Below are positions 1-8,483 of a stretch of DNA of 57,900 nt, piece by piece. The stretch is from NCBI GenBank assembly GCA_014859465.1, contig JACUUF010000009.1:1-57900 (forward strand), given 5' to 3'. The stretch is from Methyloprofundus sp. GTDB taxonomy: Bacteria > Pseudomonadota > Gammaproteobacteria > Methylococcales > Methylomonadaceae. The notes below the pieces were generated by a model that was not told where the DNA came from, ran no database searches, and saw only the letters and a program-made list of their open reading frames with translations. Position 1 is the first letter of the stretch; every line of letters starts with the position of its first letter. Position numbers and translations under genes: made by a program.

Positions 1-99
1 AGACCCTATTGCGCACAAAAAGCAAAACAAACGATTAAGCAGCCATGCTGAGCATGCGAAGGCACTTAGTCAATACTTTATAGGATAAAGCACACCACC

Positions 100-250
100 T
101 TAATTGCGGCTGACAGAATAAACAAAAGTTACCACCACACCTAGCAAACCAATAGACAGAAGACAGCGGCTAACTTTTAAAAACCTCATAGCTTATTAGG
201 CTTGGCATTGCGCCCAAACCTAATAAGCTAGAGTCGCTTAGAACAAATCA
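100..250 (-). other. downstream flank of the pan operon, with stem-loop
   Basis: This stretch lies after panD on the minus strand. The inverted repeat AGCTTATTAGG / CCTAATAAGCT (190-229) forms a stem of 11 pairs, extended by TTGG/CCAA across one mismatch. On the minus strand it is followed a few bases later by TTTTT, so it may act as the operon's terminator, although the T run is short and displaced. A 29-codon minus-strand frame (189 to 100) encoding one hydrophobic segment begins inside this flank, but it has no convincing ribosome binding site and I do not call it a gene. Nothing else was recognised in bases 1-250. Confidence 0.4.
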
Positions 251-631
251 CTAAGCGGCTTGCACAGGAATCGTATGACTGGTTTTAACCATTTCATTAT
301 TATCATTGAAATAAACTAACGTCGGCTTAAAATGCTGTAATTCCAGCTCATTTAGCGCCGCATAAGTACAGACAATAATATAATCACCCGGACAAGCGCG
401 ACGTGCTGCTGCGCCATTGATAGAAAAAATACCCGAACCGTCTTCTGCACGAATAGCATAGGTTGTAAAACGCTCACCATTATTGACATTATAAATCTGG
501 ATTTGTTCATACTCTCTTATGCCAGAATAATCCAATATTTTGCCATCAATAGCACAAGACCCCTCATAGCCTAATTCAGCATGAGTTACCGTTGCTCTGT
601 GTAATTTTGCTTTAAGCATTGTAATTTGCAT
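251..631 (-). CDS. panD: aspartate 1-decarboxylase
   Basis: Decarboxylates L-aspartate to beta-alanine, the amine half of pantothenate, in the cytoplasm. The 126-residue length is normal for the pyruvoyl-dependent PanD family. The self-processing site Gly24-Ser25 is present in the context YEGSCAID, so the proenzyme should cleave there and convert Ser25 into the pyruvoyl cofactor. The conserved [10 protein letters not shown] and the INGAAAR substrate/processing loop are visible. It is the last gene of the minus-strand pcnB-folK-panB-panC-panD series, 69 nt after panC, which places all three dedicated pan enzymes together. No oddity was seen, and identity is firm from family motifs and neighbours. 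Confidence 0.96.
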   Translation of the reverse strand: MQITMLKAKLHRATVTHAELGYEGSCAIDGKILDYSGIREYEQIQIYNVNNGERFTTYAIRAEDGSGIFSINGAAARRACPGDYIIVCTYAALNELELQHFKPTLVYFNDNNEMVKTSHTIPVQAA

Positions 632-700
632 ATCAGTCTACGATCTCTAAAATTTTTCAAACCAAACATTATCACAAATTAATTTCATATATACAAGATA

Positions 701-1549
701 CTAATTTTTAATATCTAGTTGTACATTATCAATTAAGCGTGTTTTACCTATCCTGGCCGCCACTAAAATAACAATTTCCGCATCTTCGTGTTCGGCAGCT
801 TGCAAATCAGATCGCCGACAAATAGAAAAATAATCCACCCTAAATCCCTGTTCTGTTAAAAATTTAATTTGCAGCTTTTCTATATCCACATAACTTAATT
901 GTTTAGCTTGTATTAATCGTTTAGCCGCACATAAACATTGATACAATTGGGAGGCTTGTTCACGTTGCTGAGCCGTTAAATAACCATTACGCGAACTCAT
1001 GGCTAGGCCATTCGACTCACGCACTGTTGGCACAGAAATGATTACTACAGGCAAATTCAAATCAGCAACCATGGCATTAATCACGGTTAATTGCTGAAAA
1101 TCTTTTTCACCAAAAAAGGCTTTATCCGGCTGGACAATATTAAATAGTTTACAGACAACGGTCGCAACCCCATCAAAATGCCCTGGCCTTGCAGCACCAC
1201 AATGACTTTCTGAAACCTCACTAACGCTAACCTTAGTGAGCTCATTAACTGGATACATTGCTTCGGTACTGGGCATAAAGACTACATCTACCGCTGCGGC
1301 CTGTAACTTTTCCTGATCCGCTTGCTCAGTTCTGGGGTACAGCGAGAAATCTTCACCCACACCAAATTGCGTAGGATTAACAAAAATACTAACAACAACG
1401 CGATCCGCTTGCGCCTTTGCTCTATTGACTAACTGCAAATGTCCTGCGTGTAAATTACCCATCGTTGGTACAAAAGCAATACTTTCACCCGCGCTACGCC
1501 ACTGTTTAAGCAATTCACGTAATGCTTTAATATCTGTTATACACTGCAT
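701..1549 (-). CDS. panC: pantothenate synthetase (pantoate--beta-alanine ligase)
   Basis: Condenses pantoate with beta-alanine through a pantoyl-adenylate, consuming ATP to AMP, in the cytoplasm. The 282-residue length is typical. The nucleotidyl-transferase HIGH-type motif appears as MGNLHAGH with HAGH at residues 34-37. The family block GEKDFQQL and the KMSKS-like LAMSSRNGYL are also present. The ATG at 1549 lies 4 nt after the panB stop, so the two are almost certainly cotranscribed and probably translationally coupled. PanD, which supplies beta-alanine, follows downstream. Confidence 0.97.
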   Translation of the reverse strand: MQCITDIKALRELLKQWRSAGESIAFVPTMGNLHAGHLQLVNRAKAQADRVVVSIFVNPTQFGVGEDFSLYPRTEQADQEKLQAAAVDVVFMPSTEAMYPVNELTKVSVSEVSESHCGAARPGHFDGVATVVCKLFNIVQPDKAFFGEKDFQQLTVINAMVADLNLPVVIISVPTVRESNGLAMSSRNGYLTAQQREQASQLYQCLCAAKRLIQAKQLSYVDIEKLQIKFLTEQGFRVDYFSICRRSDLQAAEHEDAEIVILVAARIGKTRLIDNVQLDIKN

Positions 1550-1553
1550 ACGC

Positions 1554-2369
1554 TTAAAAACTATGTTCTGGCAATGGAAATTGACTTGCTTTTACTTCTT
1601 GCACATAGGCCTGAATCGCCTCAAAAATAGAATCCGCTTGCTGCATATAATTTTTAGTAAAGCGCGGTATTTTTCCCAAGCTAATACCCAGCATATCGTA
1701 TACAACCAATACCTGACCATCGCACTCGACTCCTGCGCCGATACCAATCACAGGAATAGTGAGTTGCGCGCTAATTTTCTGTGCCAGTGCAGCAGGAACA
1801 CACTCCAGAATAAGTATTTGGGCACCCGCCAGCTCGACTTGTAAGGCATCCGCCAAAATCTTTTCCGCTGCATCGATATCCTTACCTTGCACTGCATATT
1901 TGCCTAACTGGTAAATTGACTGAGGCAACAAACCTAAATGCGCACAGACTGGAATGCCTTGTTGCACCATAAACCCAATAGCTTCTATGCGCGCACCTTC
2001 TAATTTAACCATTTGCGCACCACCCTGCTGAATTAATAAAGCTGCATTTTGAGCAGCTTGCATGGGCGAGGCATTAGCCATAAAAGGTAAATCGGCAATA
2101 ATAAATGCCTGCTGACTGCCGCGACTCACTATTTGCGTATGATAAAGCATATCTTGCATACTTACCGGCAAGGTACTTGCGTGACCTTGCACAACCATAC
2201 CCAAAGAGTCACCGACCAACAAAACATCAATACCCGCTTGATCTATCAGCGCCGCAAAAGTAGCATCATAGGCAGTTAAGCTAGTAATTTTTTGTCCTGT
2301 CTGCTTCATTTGTTGCAAATCAACAATCGTTTTAGCTTTCACTTGCCTAACTGTTGTGTATTGACTCAT
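1554..2369 (-). CDS. panB: 3-methyl-2-oxobutanoate hydroxymethyltransferase
   Basis: Transfers a hydroxymethyl group from 5,10-methylenetetrahydrofolate to 2-oxoisovalerate to give ketopantoate, the first committed step of pantothenate synthesis. I chose the ATG at 2369 (MSQYTTVRQ, 271 residues), because the 11 residues readable upstream do not belong to the family. The start overlaps the folK stop by one base (TAATG), a classic reinitiation arrangement, with GGTGAG upstream as a possible ribosome binding site. PanB motifs include LTAYDATFA and VGDSLGMVVQGH, with its metal-binding Asp, and PVIGIGAG. The product feeds panC next door. The folate-linked neighbour folK may reflect shared C1-folate supply, which is inference. 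Confidence 0.96.
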   Translation of the reverse strand: MSQYTTVRQVKAKTIVDLQQMKQTGQKITSLTAYDATFAALIDQAGIDVLLVGDSLGMVVQGHASTLPVSMQDMLYHTQIVSRGSQQAFIIADLPFMANASPMQAAQNAALLIQQGGAQMVKLEGARIEAIGFMVQQGIPVCAHLGLLPQSIYQLGKYAVQGKDIDAAEKILADALQVELAGAQILILECVPAALAQKISAQLTIPVIGIGAGVECDGQVLVVYDMLGISLGKIPRFTKNYMQQADSIFEAIQAYVQEVKASQFPLPEHSF

Positions 2370-2857
2370 TAAGTTAATCTCACCAAGCCATCTAAAGGAC
2401 ACAGTTGCACCAAAGCAGATATATCGCCCAATCCAGGCAGCTGTAAACTAGGCGCAATTTCTTGCAAAGGATACAGCACAAAAGCGCGCTTAGCTAAACC
2501 ATAATGCGGCACGATTAAATCTGGCAGATTTATAACTTGCTGACCATAAAGCAATATATCCAAATCTAAAGTTCTAGCACCCCAGCGCTCATTTTTACGT
2601 ACACGGCCATGATCTAACTCTATTTTTTGCAAACAACGCAGAAGCTCAATAGCCGATAAATCGGTTTCAACTGCCATGACAGCATTAACATAGTCTGGTT
2701 GATCTTGGGGGCCCATAGGTGGACTACGATAGAGACTAGAAAAAGCAGTCTCTTGCGCTGCATTCAAAGCATTTATCGCCTGTCTTGCTGCTCTTATTTG
2801 CGCTTCAGGCGTTGCTAAATTACTGCCTAAGCCAATATAAACAATTACTTTATTCAT
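2369..2857 (-). CDS. folK: 6-hydroxymethyl-7,8-dihydropterin pyrophosphokinase
   Basis: Transfers pyrophosphate from ATP to 6-hydroxymethyl-dihydropterin in folate synthesis. At 162 residues it is typical of HPPK. Family features are the N-terminal YIGLGSN, the RWGARTLDLDILLYG block with the two Mg-binding aspartates, and IVPHYGLAKRAFVLYPL. Its start overlaps the end of pcnB by 8 nt and its TAA shares a base with the panB ATG, so it is embedded in the operon. The pcnB-folK pair is also the order in E. coli. Confidence 0.96.
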   Translation of the reverse strand: MNKVIVYIGLGSNLATPEAQIRAARQAINALNAAQETAFSSLYRSPPMGPQDQPDYVNAVMAVETDLSAIELLRCLQKIELDHGRVRKNERWGARTLDLDILLYGQQVINLPDLIVPHYGLAKRAFVLYPLQEIAPSLQLPGLGDISALVQLCPLDGLVRLT

Positions 2858-4247
2858 GTCTCTGTGTTTTTACTGTGGGCTTGCGTCTACGTTTACGCTT
2901 TTTAGGTGCGCTCTTATTTAAATTAGCAACCATATACTGTTGTTTGTCTTCTGATGCACTTTGAAACTCAGTCCACCAAATGGCTAAGGCCTTATCTGCA
3001 CCGCCTGTTTCAGCACGTAAAACCAAAAAATCATAAGCTGCCCTAAACTTAGGATGACTCAATAAACGAAAAGCTTTCGAGCCACTGCGCGCTAAAAATC
3101 GAGGTTGCATAGCCCAAACATCACGCATTGCCATACCTATATGTTTTGGAAAAGCGGTATGTTGCACTTGCTTGGAAATTACCTTGCTAGCGGCCTGTTG
3201 ATAAGCAATCGATTCAGGCAAGCCAGCGAGTATATTTTTCTCAGCCTGAATGCTGACCGCATCCCACAAAAAAGTAGAAAAAAGAAAGTAAGGAGCAATA
3301 CTTTTACCCTCAGCAATACGCTGATCAGTATTTGCCAAGGCTTTGGCAATAAACATTTTTGGGAAACCGTTATCTTCACTAGTTAAACTTTTTTCAGCTG
3401 CCGGATATAAATACTCAAACAAACCATAATGACGTAGCATTTCGTAGGTTTGCACGGCATATCCGGATAAAAACAACTTGAGCGCTTCATCTTGTAGTCG
3501 TGCCGCAGGGATATTTGCCAATAACTCGGCCAATTGGAAAATAGGCTGTTCACAGGCAGGGTTTACCGTAAAGCCCAATTTCACCGCAAAACGCACCAAC
3601 CTAATCATGCGCACAGGATCTTCACGATAGCGTAATTCCGGCTCACCAATCAGGCGAATAACACCGGCCTTATGATCCTCCATACCACCGACATAATCGA
3701 CGATTGAAAAGTCTTTAATATTGTAATACAGCGCATTAACCGTGAAATCACGACGCACCGCATCTTCTGCTAGGGTGCCGTAATTATTATCACGCAATAA
3801 TCGACCTTCTTGATCTGCTTTCGGAGCACCCTTAGCATCATTATCAGCGCCGCGAAAGGTAGCTACTTCAATCATGTCACGACCAAAAATCACATGTGCC
3901 AAACGAAAGCGTCGCCCGACTATGCGGCAATTACGAAATACTTGCTTAACCTGCTCTGGGCTGGCATTAGTGGCAACATCAAAGTCTTTCGGCTCACGCC
4001 CAAGCAACAAATCCCGCACACAACCGCCCACTAAATAAGCGTCATAGCCTTCGCTTTTTAAGCGATATAAGACCTTCAAGGCGTTTTTACTGATTTGACT
4101 GCGCGAAATATTGTGCTCTGGTCGCGTATAAATCCTTGGCCCACTTGCTTCTGGCTTTTGTTCCTGGATGACAGGCGCAGAGGCAGCCTGAACCGTGAAG
4201 TCAGTGTTTTTAGCTTTATTTATTATTTTTTTAAAAAAACTTAAAAT
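2850..4247 (-). CDS. pcnB: poly(A) polymerase I, apparent AUU start
   Basis: Adds 3' poly(A) tails to RNAs and so promotes their decay. The nucleotidyltransferase core shows LVGGCVRDLLLG and the catalytic KDFDVAT aspartates, followed by the RNCRIVGRRFRLAHV block, REDPVRMIRLVRFAVKLG, and a basic C-terminus (PKKRKRRRKPTVK) suited to RNA binding. The frame stays open upstream of the internal TTG at 4079 through a clearly PcnB-like segment (RPEHNISRSQISKNALKV) to a stop at 4286. No in-frame ATG, GTG or TTG occurs there, but an ATT at 4247-4245 stands about 8 nt after AAGGA. Starting there gives 465 residues, the length I recall for the E. coli protein, which is itself known to start at AUU. It heads the folK-pan operon. 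Confidence 0.9.
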   Translation of the reverse strand: MLSFFKKIINKAKNTDFTVQAASAPVIQEQKPEASGPRIYTRPEHNISRSQISKNALKVLYRLKSEGYDAYLVGGCVRDLLLGREPKDFDVATNASPEQVKQVFRNCRIVGRRFRLAHVIFGRDMIEVATFRGADNDAKGAPKADQEGRLLRDNNYGTLAEDAVRRDFTVNALYYNIKDFSIVDYVGGMEDHKAGVIRLIGEPELRYREDPVRMIRLVRFAVKLGFTVNPACEQPIFQLAELLANIPAARLQDEALKLFLSGYAVQTYEMLRHYGLFEYLYPAAEKSLTSEDNGFPKMFIAKALANTDQRIAEGKSIAPYFLFSTFLWDAVSIQAEKNILAGLPESIAYQQAASKVISKQVQHTAFPKHIGMAMRDVWAMQPRFLARSGSKAFRLLSHPKFRAAYDFLVLRAETGGADKALAIWWTEFQSASEDKQQYMVANLNKSAPKKRKRRRKPTVKTQRHE

Positions 4248-4637
4248 TTTTCTCTTCCTTTTTAACTTAAATGATTCAAGCCATCATGTAAAAATGGCTT
4301 ATATTGTAACTTACCAAAGCTAGATATAACACCTGTAAGCTTTTAGCTTTTTCTTGTCCGCGCTAGATAGACAACTTGTCCTTATTAATAAAACATGTAA
4401 AGTAAATATCAATACCACGCGCTTCCTACGACAAACAAAATCAACCTACGAGCATACAGACAAAAGCAATTGCATGAAAAAACACGTAAATATTTAGTGG
4501 ATTTCCTTTTACAAAAAAGGCGATTATATAGTAGAATCTTTTATCACTACGTACTTAATCTTGAAATATACTATTCTCACTCACTACTACAATAGCTAAA
4601 GCTTTAAGTAAGTGAATTAAAATATACCGAGGAAACA
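4248..4637. other. divergent intergenic region between pcnB and the 59-codon gene
   Basis: This 390-base AT-rich spacer holds the start regions of two divergent units. Toward pcnB there is the AAGGAAGAG ribosome binding site (about 4252-4260) and, just upstream, a 7-bp stem-loop AAGCCAT/ATGGCTT (4278-4300) that would sit in the pcnB leader. A TACAAT -10-like hexamer for the minus strand lies at 4303-4308 without a good -35. Toward the plus strand only the GAGGAA ribosome binding site at about 4629-4634 is convincing. No gene was seen in the rest. Confidence 0.4.
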
Positions 4638-4817
4638 ATGTTTAAAAAATTATTTGGCGCCTTAATAGACCACCCATTTCTAGCAAGTCTTTTTATTTCT
4701 GATTTATTTATCTTGCTCTTCCATAGGCCACCTTTCCTCTTTTCATTGTTTATGTTCGGCGGCTTAATGGCTTATTGCATGTTTATAGGGCAAAAGCTGT
4801 CTTTATTCAAAGATTAA
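4638..4817 (+). CDS. 59-residue hydrophobic membrane protein of unknown function
   Basis: A short gene with ATG at 4638 preceded at good spacing by GAGGAA, ending in TAA at 4817. The 59-residue product begins MFKKLFGALIDHPFLASLF and is dominated by two hydrophobic stretches (about residues 13-29 and 33-51) separated by HRPP, which suggests a two-helix inner-membrane hairpin with a basic N-terminus inside. It ends 3 nt before the RDD gene, so the two are likely cotranscribed and the small protein could be a partner of the RDD protein (inference). I recognise no family. Support comes from the strong ribosome binding site, the spacing and the coherent hydrophobicity. Confidence 0.6.
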   Translation: MFKKLFGALIDHPFLASLFISDLFILLFHRPPFLFSLFMFGGLMAYCMFIGQKLSLFKD

Positions 4818-4820
4818 TCA

Positions 4821-5279
4821 TTGACTAAACAAAAACAGCAAAAACCTGGTACGGCAAATTCTACAATACCAGGTTTTTTTCGTTATTTCGCAGCCATTTT
4901 CTATGACCTGCTTCTACTTATCGCCATCTTCTTTTTGGCAACAGCAATACTGCTTCCTTTTAATGCAGGCGAAGCAATCAAATCTCCACTGGCATTTCCT
5001 TTATACTTATATTCTATTGGCTTTCTGTTTTATGGCTGGTTCTGGACACATGGCGGGCAAACTTTAGGCCTGCAAGCATGGAAGCTACGCCTAATCAGTA
5101 ACAATAAATCCAATATAAGCTGGCAACAAGCTTTTATTCGCTATATTAGCGCTTCCTGCTCATGGCTTATATTCGGTCTAGGTTTTTTCTGGCGACTATG
5201 GCAACAAGAGGGCAAGACCTTGCATGACTTAAGCTCTCAATCTTATATTATTCGCACCGATATTAACGTAGACGACTAA
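4821..5279 (+). CDS. RDD family inner-membrane protein
   Basis: A 152-residue protein of the RDD family, small membrane proteins of mostly unknown role (some linked to ion transport). The N-terminal helix carries the family's Arg and Asp (FRYFAAIFYD). A loop GQTLGLQAWKLRLI and the C-terminal LHDLSSQSYIIR are also typical. Three or four membrane segments are visible. The start is a TTG at 4821, 3 nt after the 59-codon gene, with only a weak ribosome binding site, which suits translational coupling. Its last 17 bases overlap the end of the convergent lptG. Confidence 0.8.
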   Translation: MTKQKQQKPGTANSTIPGFFRYFAAIFYDLLLLIAIFFLATAILLPFNAGEAIKSPLAFPLYLYSIGFLFYGWFWTHGGQTLGLQAWKLRLISNNKSNISWQQAFIRYISASCSWLIFGLGFFWRLWQQEGKTLHDLSSQSYIIRTDINVDD

Positions 5280-6330
5280 TCGCATACAGCGCACCGAACA
5301 GTACCAATCCACTAGGAAGCACGGCAACAAACAAGGGATTCAAACCATAAACCACCCCCATTTGACCTACGGCATTATCCACAATATTAAAAGTCATTCC
5401 GATTAGAATGCCAAGCATCATCCTTGGCCCTAAGGCAACACCTCGCCCCACACCAACAACAAAAGGCGCTGACACTAACAACATTACCAAAGTAATAAAT
5501 GGATTAATGAGTCTTGCCCAAAAAGCTAATTCATATTTCGCAGCATCCTGCTTATTTTCTTGCAAAAAATCAATATATTTAGACAAATCATTTAGTGATA
5601 AATTCTCAGGGTCCATGACGACTACATCAACGACATCAGGATCAACAACCGAATACCAAGCCTGTTCAGCTACATTTTTCGCACTGACGTTATCGGCAGA
5701 TACATACGATGTTTGCACGCCTTTGAGCTGCCATAACCCCTTATCTAAAAATCGGCCACTCTGAGCATAAACCACTTTTTCCAAGCGCCGAGCATCACTT
5801 AATTCGTAAATAGAAATATTAGCCACATCACCAGCCGTATAAATATCCTTTACATTAATAAATTGTGTTCCATCACGCAACCATAAGCCATTAGCTAGCC
5901 TAGTTACCGGCCTTTGTGTCTTAGCGACGCTTCTTAGTACTTTGGCCTTTTTTTCTGCATCCGGACCAACAAACTCACCAATACCAAAAGAAAAGGCTAC
6001 CAAAATCATGCCCGCGATCATAACTGAGCGAATAATACCGAATATGGAAACGCCCGATACTCGCATAGCCATTAACTCGCGATGATTGGCCATTCCCCCC
6101 AAAACAAAAAGACTACCCAGCAAAGCCGCAGAAGGCATTAATTCATATAAATAATGAGGAATCATCAAGCCTAAGTACATAAAAATATGCTTTAAATCAT
6201 AATCTCCAACACCTAAAGACTTTAATTCATCCTTGAGCGTAAATAAATTAAACAAGGCATACAGGGCAATCAAAGCAATCAGCGTTCCCTTCAATACCTC
6301 TTTAATAATATAGCGATCCAATGCATTCAT
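5263..6330 (-). CDS. lptG: LPS export ABC transporter permease LptG
   Basis: One of the two inner-membrane permeases of the LptB2FGC machine that extracts lipopolysaccharide from the inner membrane and feeds the Lpt bridge. The ATG at 6330 (MNALDRYIIKEVLKG, 355 residues) overlaps the lptF stop as ATGA. The extra 11 residues readable upstream lie inside lptF and are not family-like. The protein shows the YjgP/YjgQ layout: N-terminal helices with MPHYLYELMPSAALLGSLFVLGG in the first half, a central periplasmic beta-rich domain (about residues 130-260) and three C-terminal helices. Its 3' end overlaps the convergent RDD gene by 17 nt, so a shared terminator is absent. Confidence 0.95.
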   Translation of the reverse strand: MNALDRYIIKEVLKGTLIALIALYALFNLFTLKDELKSLGVGDYDLKHIFMYLGLMIPHYLYELMPSAALLGSLFVLGGMANHRELMAMRVSGVSIFGIIRSVMIAGMILVAFSFGIGEFVGPDAEKKAKVLRSVAKTQRPVTRLANGLWLRDGTQFINVKDIYTAGDVANISIYELSDARRLEKVVYAQSGRFLDKGLWQLKGVQTSYVSADNVSAKNVAEQAWYSVVDPDVVDVVVMDPENLSLNDLSKYIDFLQENKQDAAKYELAFWARLINPFITLVMLLVSAPFVVGVGRGVALGPRMMLGILIGMTFNIVDNAVGQMGVVYGLNPLFVAVLPSGLVLFGALYAISRLR

Positions 6331-7430
6331 ATCGTCTTGCCTGTTAACTTCATCAACACCCAAGCAGGACCATATAGCCTAAGCAATAAAAATACAATAA
6401 AAACACTAGCAAGCATATAAACACCCCAAAAACCCAGCCATACTGGAATTGCACCTTTCACCATCCAACTAGCCGCTACTTTTTCAAAGTTAGCAAAACT
6501 AAAATAAATCAGAAAAGCAGCTAACAAATTCCCATACACTCCGGCACGCGGACTCACTTGCGCTAAAGGAACCGCCATGACAGTCAAAACAATAATACTT
6601 AATGGTATCGATAAACGTCTATATAACTCGCTTATTTCAGCTAAATCCTGCGCCTCAAACAACACCTCGGTCTTCATGCCGTCATACTTACTTTCTTTAA
6701 CTCCCGCATCACCTTCCAAGCGCATCGCATATTCACCAAAGGTTTCAAAAACAAAATCAACATCCCCTGCTTTACCTTGAACACGCTCGCCATTGATAAA
6801 CACTATATATAGAGTATCGTCGATAACACGTACTTCCGCAGTCTCAGCCGTGATAATACCCTCAGCATTACCGCGTTTATTTTGCACAAAAACATCATGC
6901 ATAACATCATCAGCACTAATGCTTTCTACATAAAAGATTAATTTACCCTGATTATATTCACTAAACCTACCTGCCGCGATTGCACGCACACCGATACTTT
7001 GCTTTTGCTCAAATATCACCTGCTCAACCTTATCTGCCGCCCAAGGCGAGACATACAGAGCCATCCAAACGGACAACAAAGCAACGGGTATAATCGCTTT
7101 AAAAACTGCCAGATAAAGTCGCCCCACACCTGCACCAGCGCAAGACAATGCAGACATCTCTTGATCTCTATACATACGCCCCAAAACCATAAGCACACTA
7201 ACAAAGACAGAGGGCACTAAAAAACTAGCGCTCGCTAAGATAATTTTCAAGCCTAAGATACTAAAAATGGCCTGATTAGAAATCAACCCATCAACAGCCA
7301 TATTCAAGATCTTAATAAAGTTCCGGCTAACAATGATAATGACCAATACAGCCAATACCGAAAAAATAGTTTTCAGTAAATCACTTACCATCATTCTATC
7401 CATGACGGATAAAAGTCGAATCTTACGCAT
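6327..7430 (-). CDS. lptF: LPS export ABC transporter permease LptF
   Basis: Partner of LptG in the LptB2FGC lipopolysaccharide exporter. It is 367 residues, with the typical six helices and central periplasmic jellyroll-like domain (about residues 135-270). The family sequence SCAGAGVGRLYLAVFK precedes the third helix, and SPRAGVYGNLLAAFLIYF lies near the end. The ATG at 7430 is preceded by TGAGG at about 5 nt and was preferred over the internal ATG at 7403. The gene overlaps lptG by 4 nt (ATGA). A perfect TATAAT for the minus strand lies at 7515-7520. In many gammaproteobacteria lptF is divergent from pepA, but here pepA is 12 kb away. Confidence 0.95.
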   Translation of the reverse strand: MRKIRLLSVMDRMMVSDLLKTIFSVLAVLVIIIVSRNFIKILNMAVDGLISNQAIFSILGLKIILASASFLVPSVFVSVLMVLGRMYRDQEMSALSCAGAGVGRLYLAVFKAIIPVALLSVWMALYVSPWAADKVEQVIFEQKQSIGVRAIAAGRFSEYNQGKLIFYVESISADDVMHDVFVQNKRGNAEGIITAETAEVRVIDDTLYIVFINGERVQGKAGDVDFVFETFGEYAMRLEGDAGVKESKYDGMKTEVLFEAQDLAEISELYRRLSIPLSIIVLTVMAVPLAQVSPRAGVYGNLLAAFLIYFSFANFEKVAASWMVKGAIPVWLGFWGVYMLASVFIVFLLLRLYGPAWVLMKLTGKTI

Positions 7431-7514
7431 TCGTCCTCACTTGACCAGTTATAGAGTTATTGAAAATATTCTTGTTTGGAAGCAAAATAATTCAACATCT
7501 TTAGCACAAAGAGC

Positions 7515-7520
7515 ATTATA
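7515..7520 (-). promoter_or_regulatory. -10 element of the putative lptFG promoter
   Basis: The minus strand reads TATAAT here, about 85 nt before the lptF ATG. The expected -35 position (inside the T-rich arm of the mtkB terminator) is only weakly matched, so this is a partial promoter prediction. Confidence 0.35.
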
Positions 7521-7537
7521 GAAAAAACAATACAAAC

Positions 7538-7578
7538 AAAAAAGCCGCACCTTACTCAACGCAAGATGCGGCTTTTTT
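7538..7578 (-). terminator. Rho-independent terminator after mtkB
   Basis: A perfect 12-bp inverted repeat AAAAAAGCCGCA / TGCGGCTTTTTT with a 17-nt loop whose CTT/AAG bases can extend the stem. It starts about 18 nt beyond the mtkB stop. Because both arms end in A/T tracts the element could work in either direction. It separates the serine-cycle operon from lptFG. Confidence 0.85.
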
Positions 7579-7595
7579 AATTAGAATGGATTGAC

Positions 7596-8483
7596 TTACA
7601 TTTTTGCCAATAGTTTAGCAACGGTTTCACCCATTGCTGAAGGCGTTGGTGCAATGGTAACACCTAAATCTAATAACATTTCTACTTTTTCAGCAGCACC
7701 TTCACCCGCTGAAGAAATAATCGCACCTGCATGCCCCATCCGACGGCCTTTAGGTGCAGTTAATCCGGCAATATAAGCCACCAATGGCTTGCTCATCTGC
7801 TGACTAAAATAAACACCCGCTTCAACTTCTTGAGGGCCACCGATTTCACCGATCATGATGACCACTTTGGTTTCATTGTCTTGCTCGAATTTTTCAAGAA
7901 TATCACGATGTGAACTACCATTAATCGGATCACCACCAATCCCTACCGAAGTAGAAATACCAATGCCTAATTCTTTTAATTGATCAGCCGCTTCATAGCC
8001 TAAAGTACCAGAGCGACCAACAATACCCACCACACCTTGCTTGTAGATGTGTCCCGGCATAATACCCAACATAGATTTACCCGGACTAATCGTTCCTGCA
8101 CAATTAGGCCCCGTTAAGACCATACGCTCCTCGATAGGAAATTTACGTAGATATTGCTTAACTTTCATCATATCCTGGGTCGGAATACCATCGGTAATCG
8201 CGACACAATATTTAATGCCGGCATCCGCTGCCTCCATAATAGAATCTGCGGCAAATGCAGGTGGTACAAAAATAATACTCGCTTGTGCGCCCGCTTGCTC
8301 AACCGACTCTTTAACCGTATTAAATACTGGGCGATCTAAATGTTTTTGCCCCCCTTTGCCTGGGGTGATACCACCAACCACATTTGAACCGTAATTAATC
8401 ATATCTTGCGCATGGAAAGTACCAATTTTACCGGTGAAGCCCTGCACAATAATGCGTGTTTCTTTATTAATTAAAATAGCCAT
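7596..8483 (-). CDS. mtkB: malate--CoA ligase (malate thiokinase) subunit alpha; SucD-like
   Basis: The 295-residue alpha subunit of an ADP-forming acyl-CoA ligase. It carries the CoA-binding Rossmann part (NKETRIIVQGFTGKIGTFHAQDMI) and the active-site histidine that becomes phosphorylated in GRRMGHAGAIISSAGEGAA. On sequence alone it belongs to the SucD/MtkB family. I assign malate thiokinase because mtkA and malyl-CoA lyase lie directly upstream, the usual serine-cycle arrangement: malate + CoA + ATP gives malyl-CoA, which Mcl splits to acetyl-CoA and glyoxylate. Its ATG shares one base with the mtkA TAA (TAATG). Succinyl-CoA synthetase is the alternative and would be distinguished by phylogeny or assay. 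Confidence 0.88.
   Translation of the reverse strand: MAILINKETRIIVQGFTGKIGTFHAQDMINYGSNVVGGITPGKGGQKHLDRPVFNTVKESVEQAGAQASIIFVPPAFAADSIMEAADAGIKYCVAITDGIPTQDMMKVKQYLRKFPIEERMVLTGPNCAGTISPGKSMLGIMPGHIYKQGVVGIVGRSGTLGYEAADQLKELGIGISTSVGIGGDPINGSSHRDILEKFEQDNETKVVIMIGEIGGPQEVEAGVYFSQQMSKPLVAYIAGLTAPKGRRMGHAGAIISSAGEGAAEKVEMLLDLGVTIAPTPSAMGETVAKLLAKM

Noticed and set aside
100..189. 29-codon frame with one hydrophobic segment after panD
   Set aside because: No ribosome binding site, and its start sits directly beside a probable terminator stem.
1425..1844. Plus-strand 139-codon frame antisense to panC and panB
   Set aside because: Both sides of the DNA here encode clearly conserved PanC and PanB motifs on the minus strand; the antisense frame has no domain and atypical composition.
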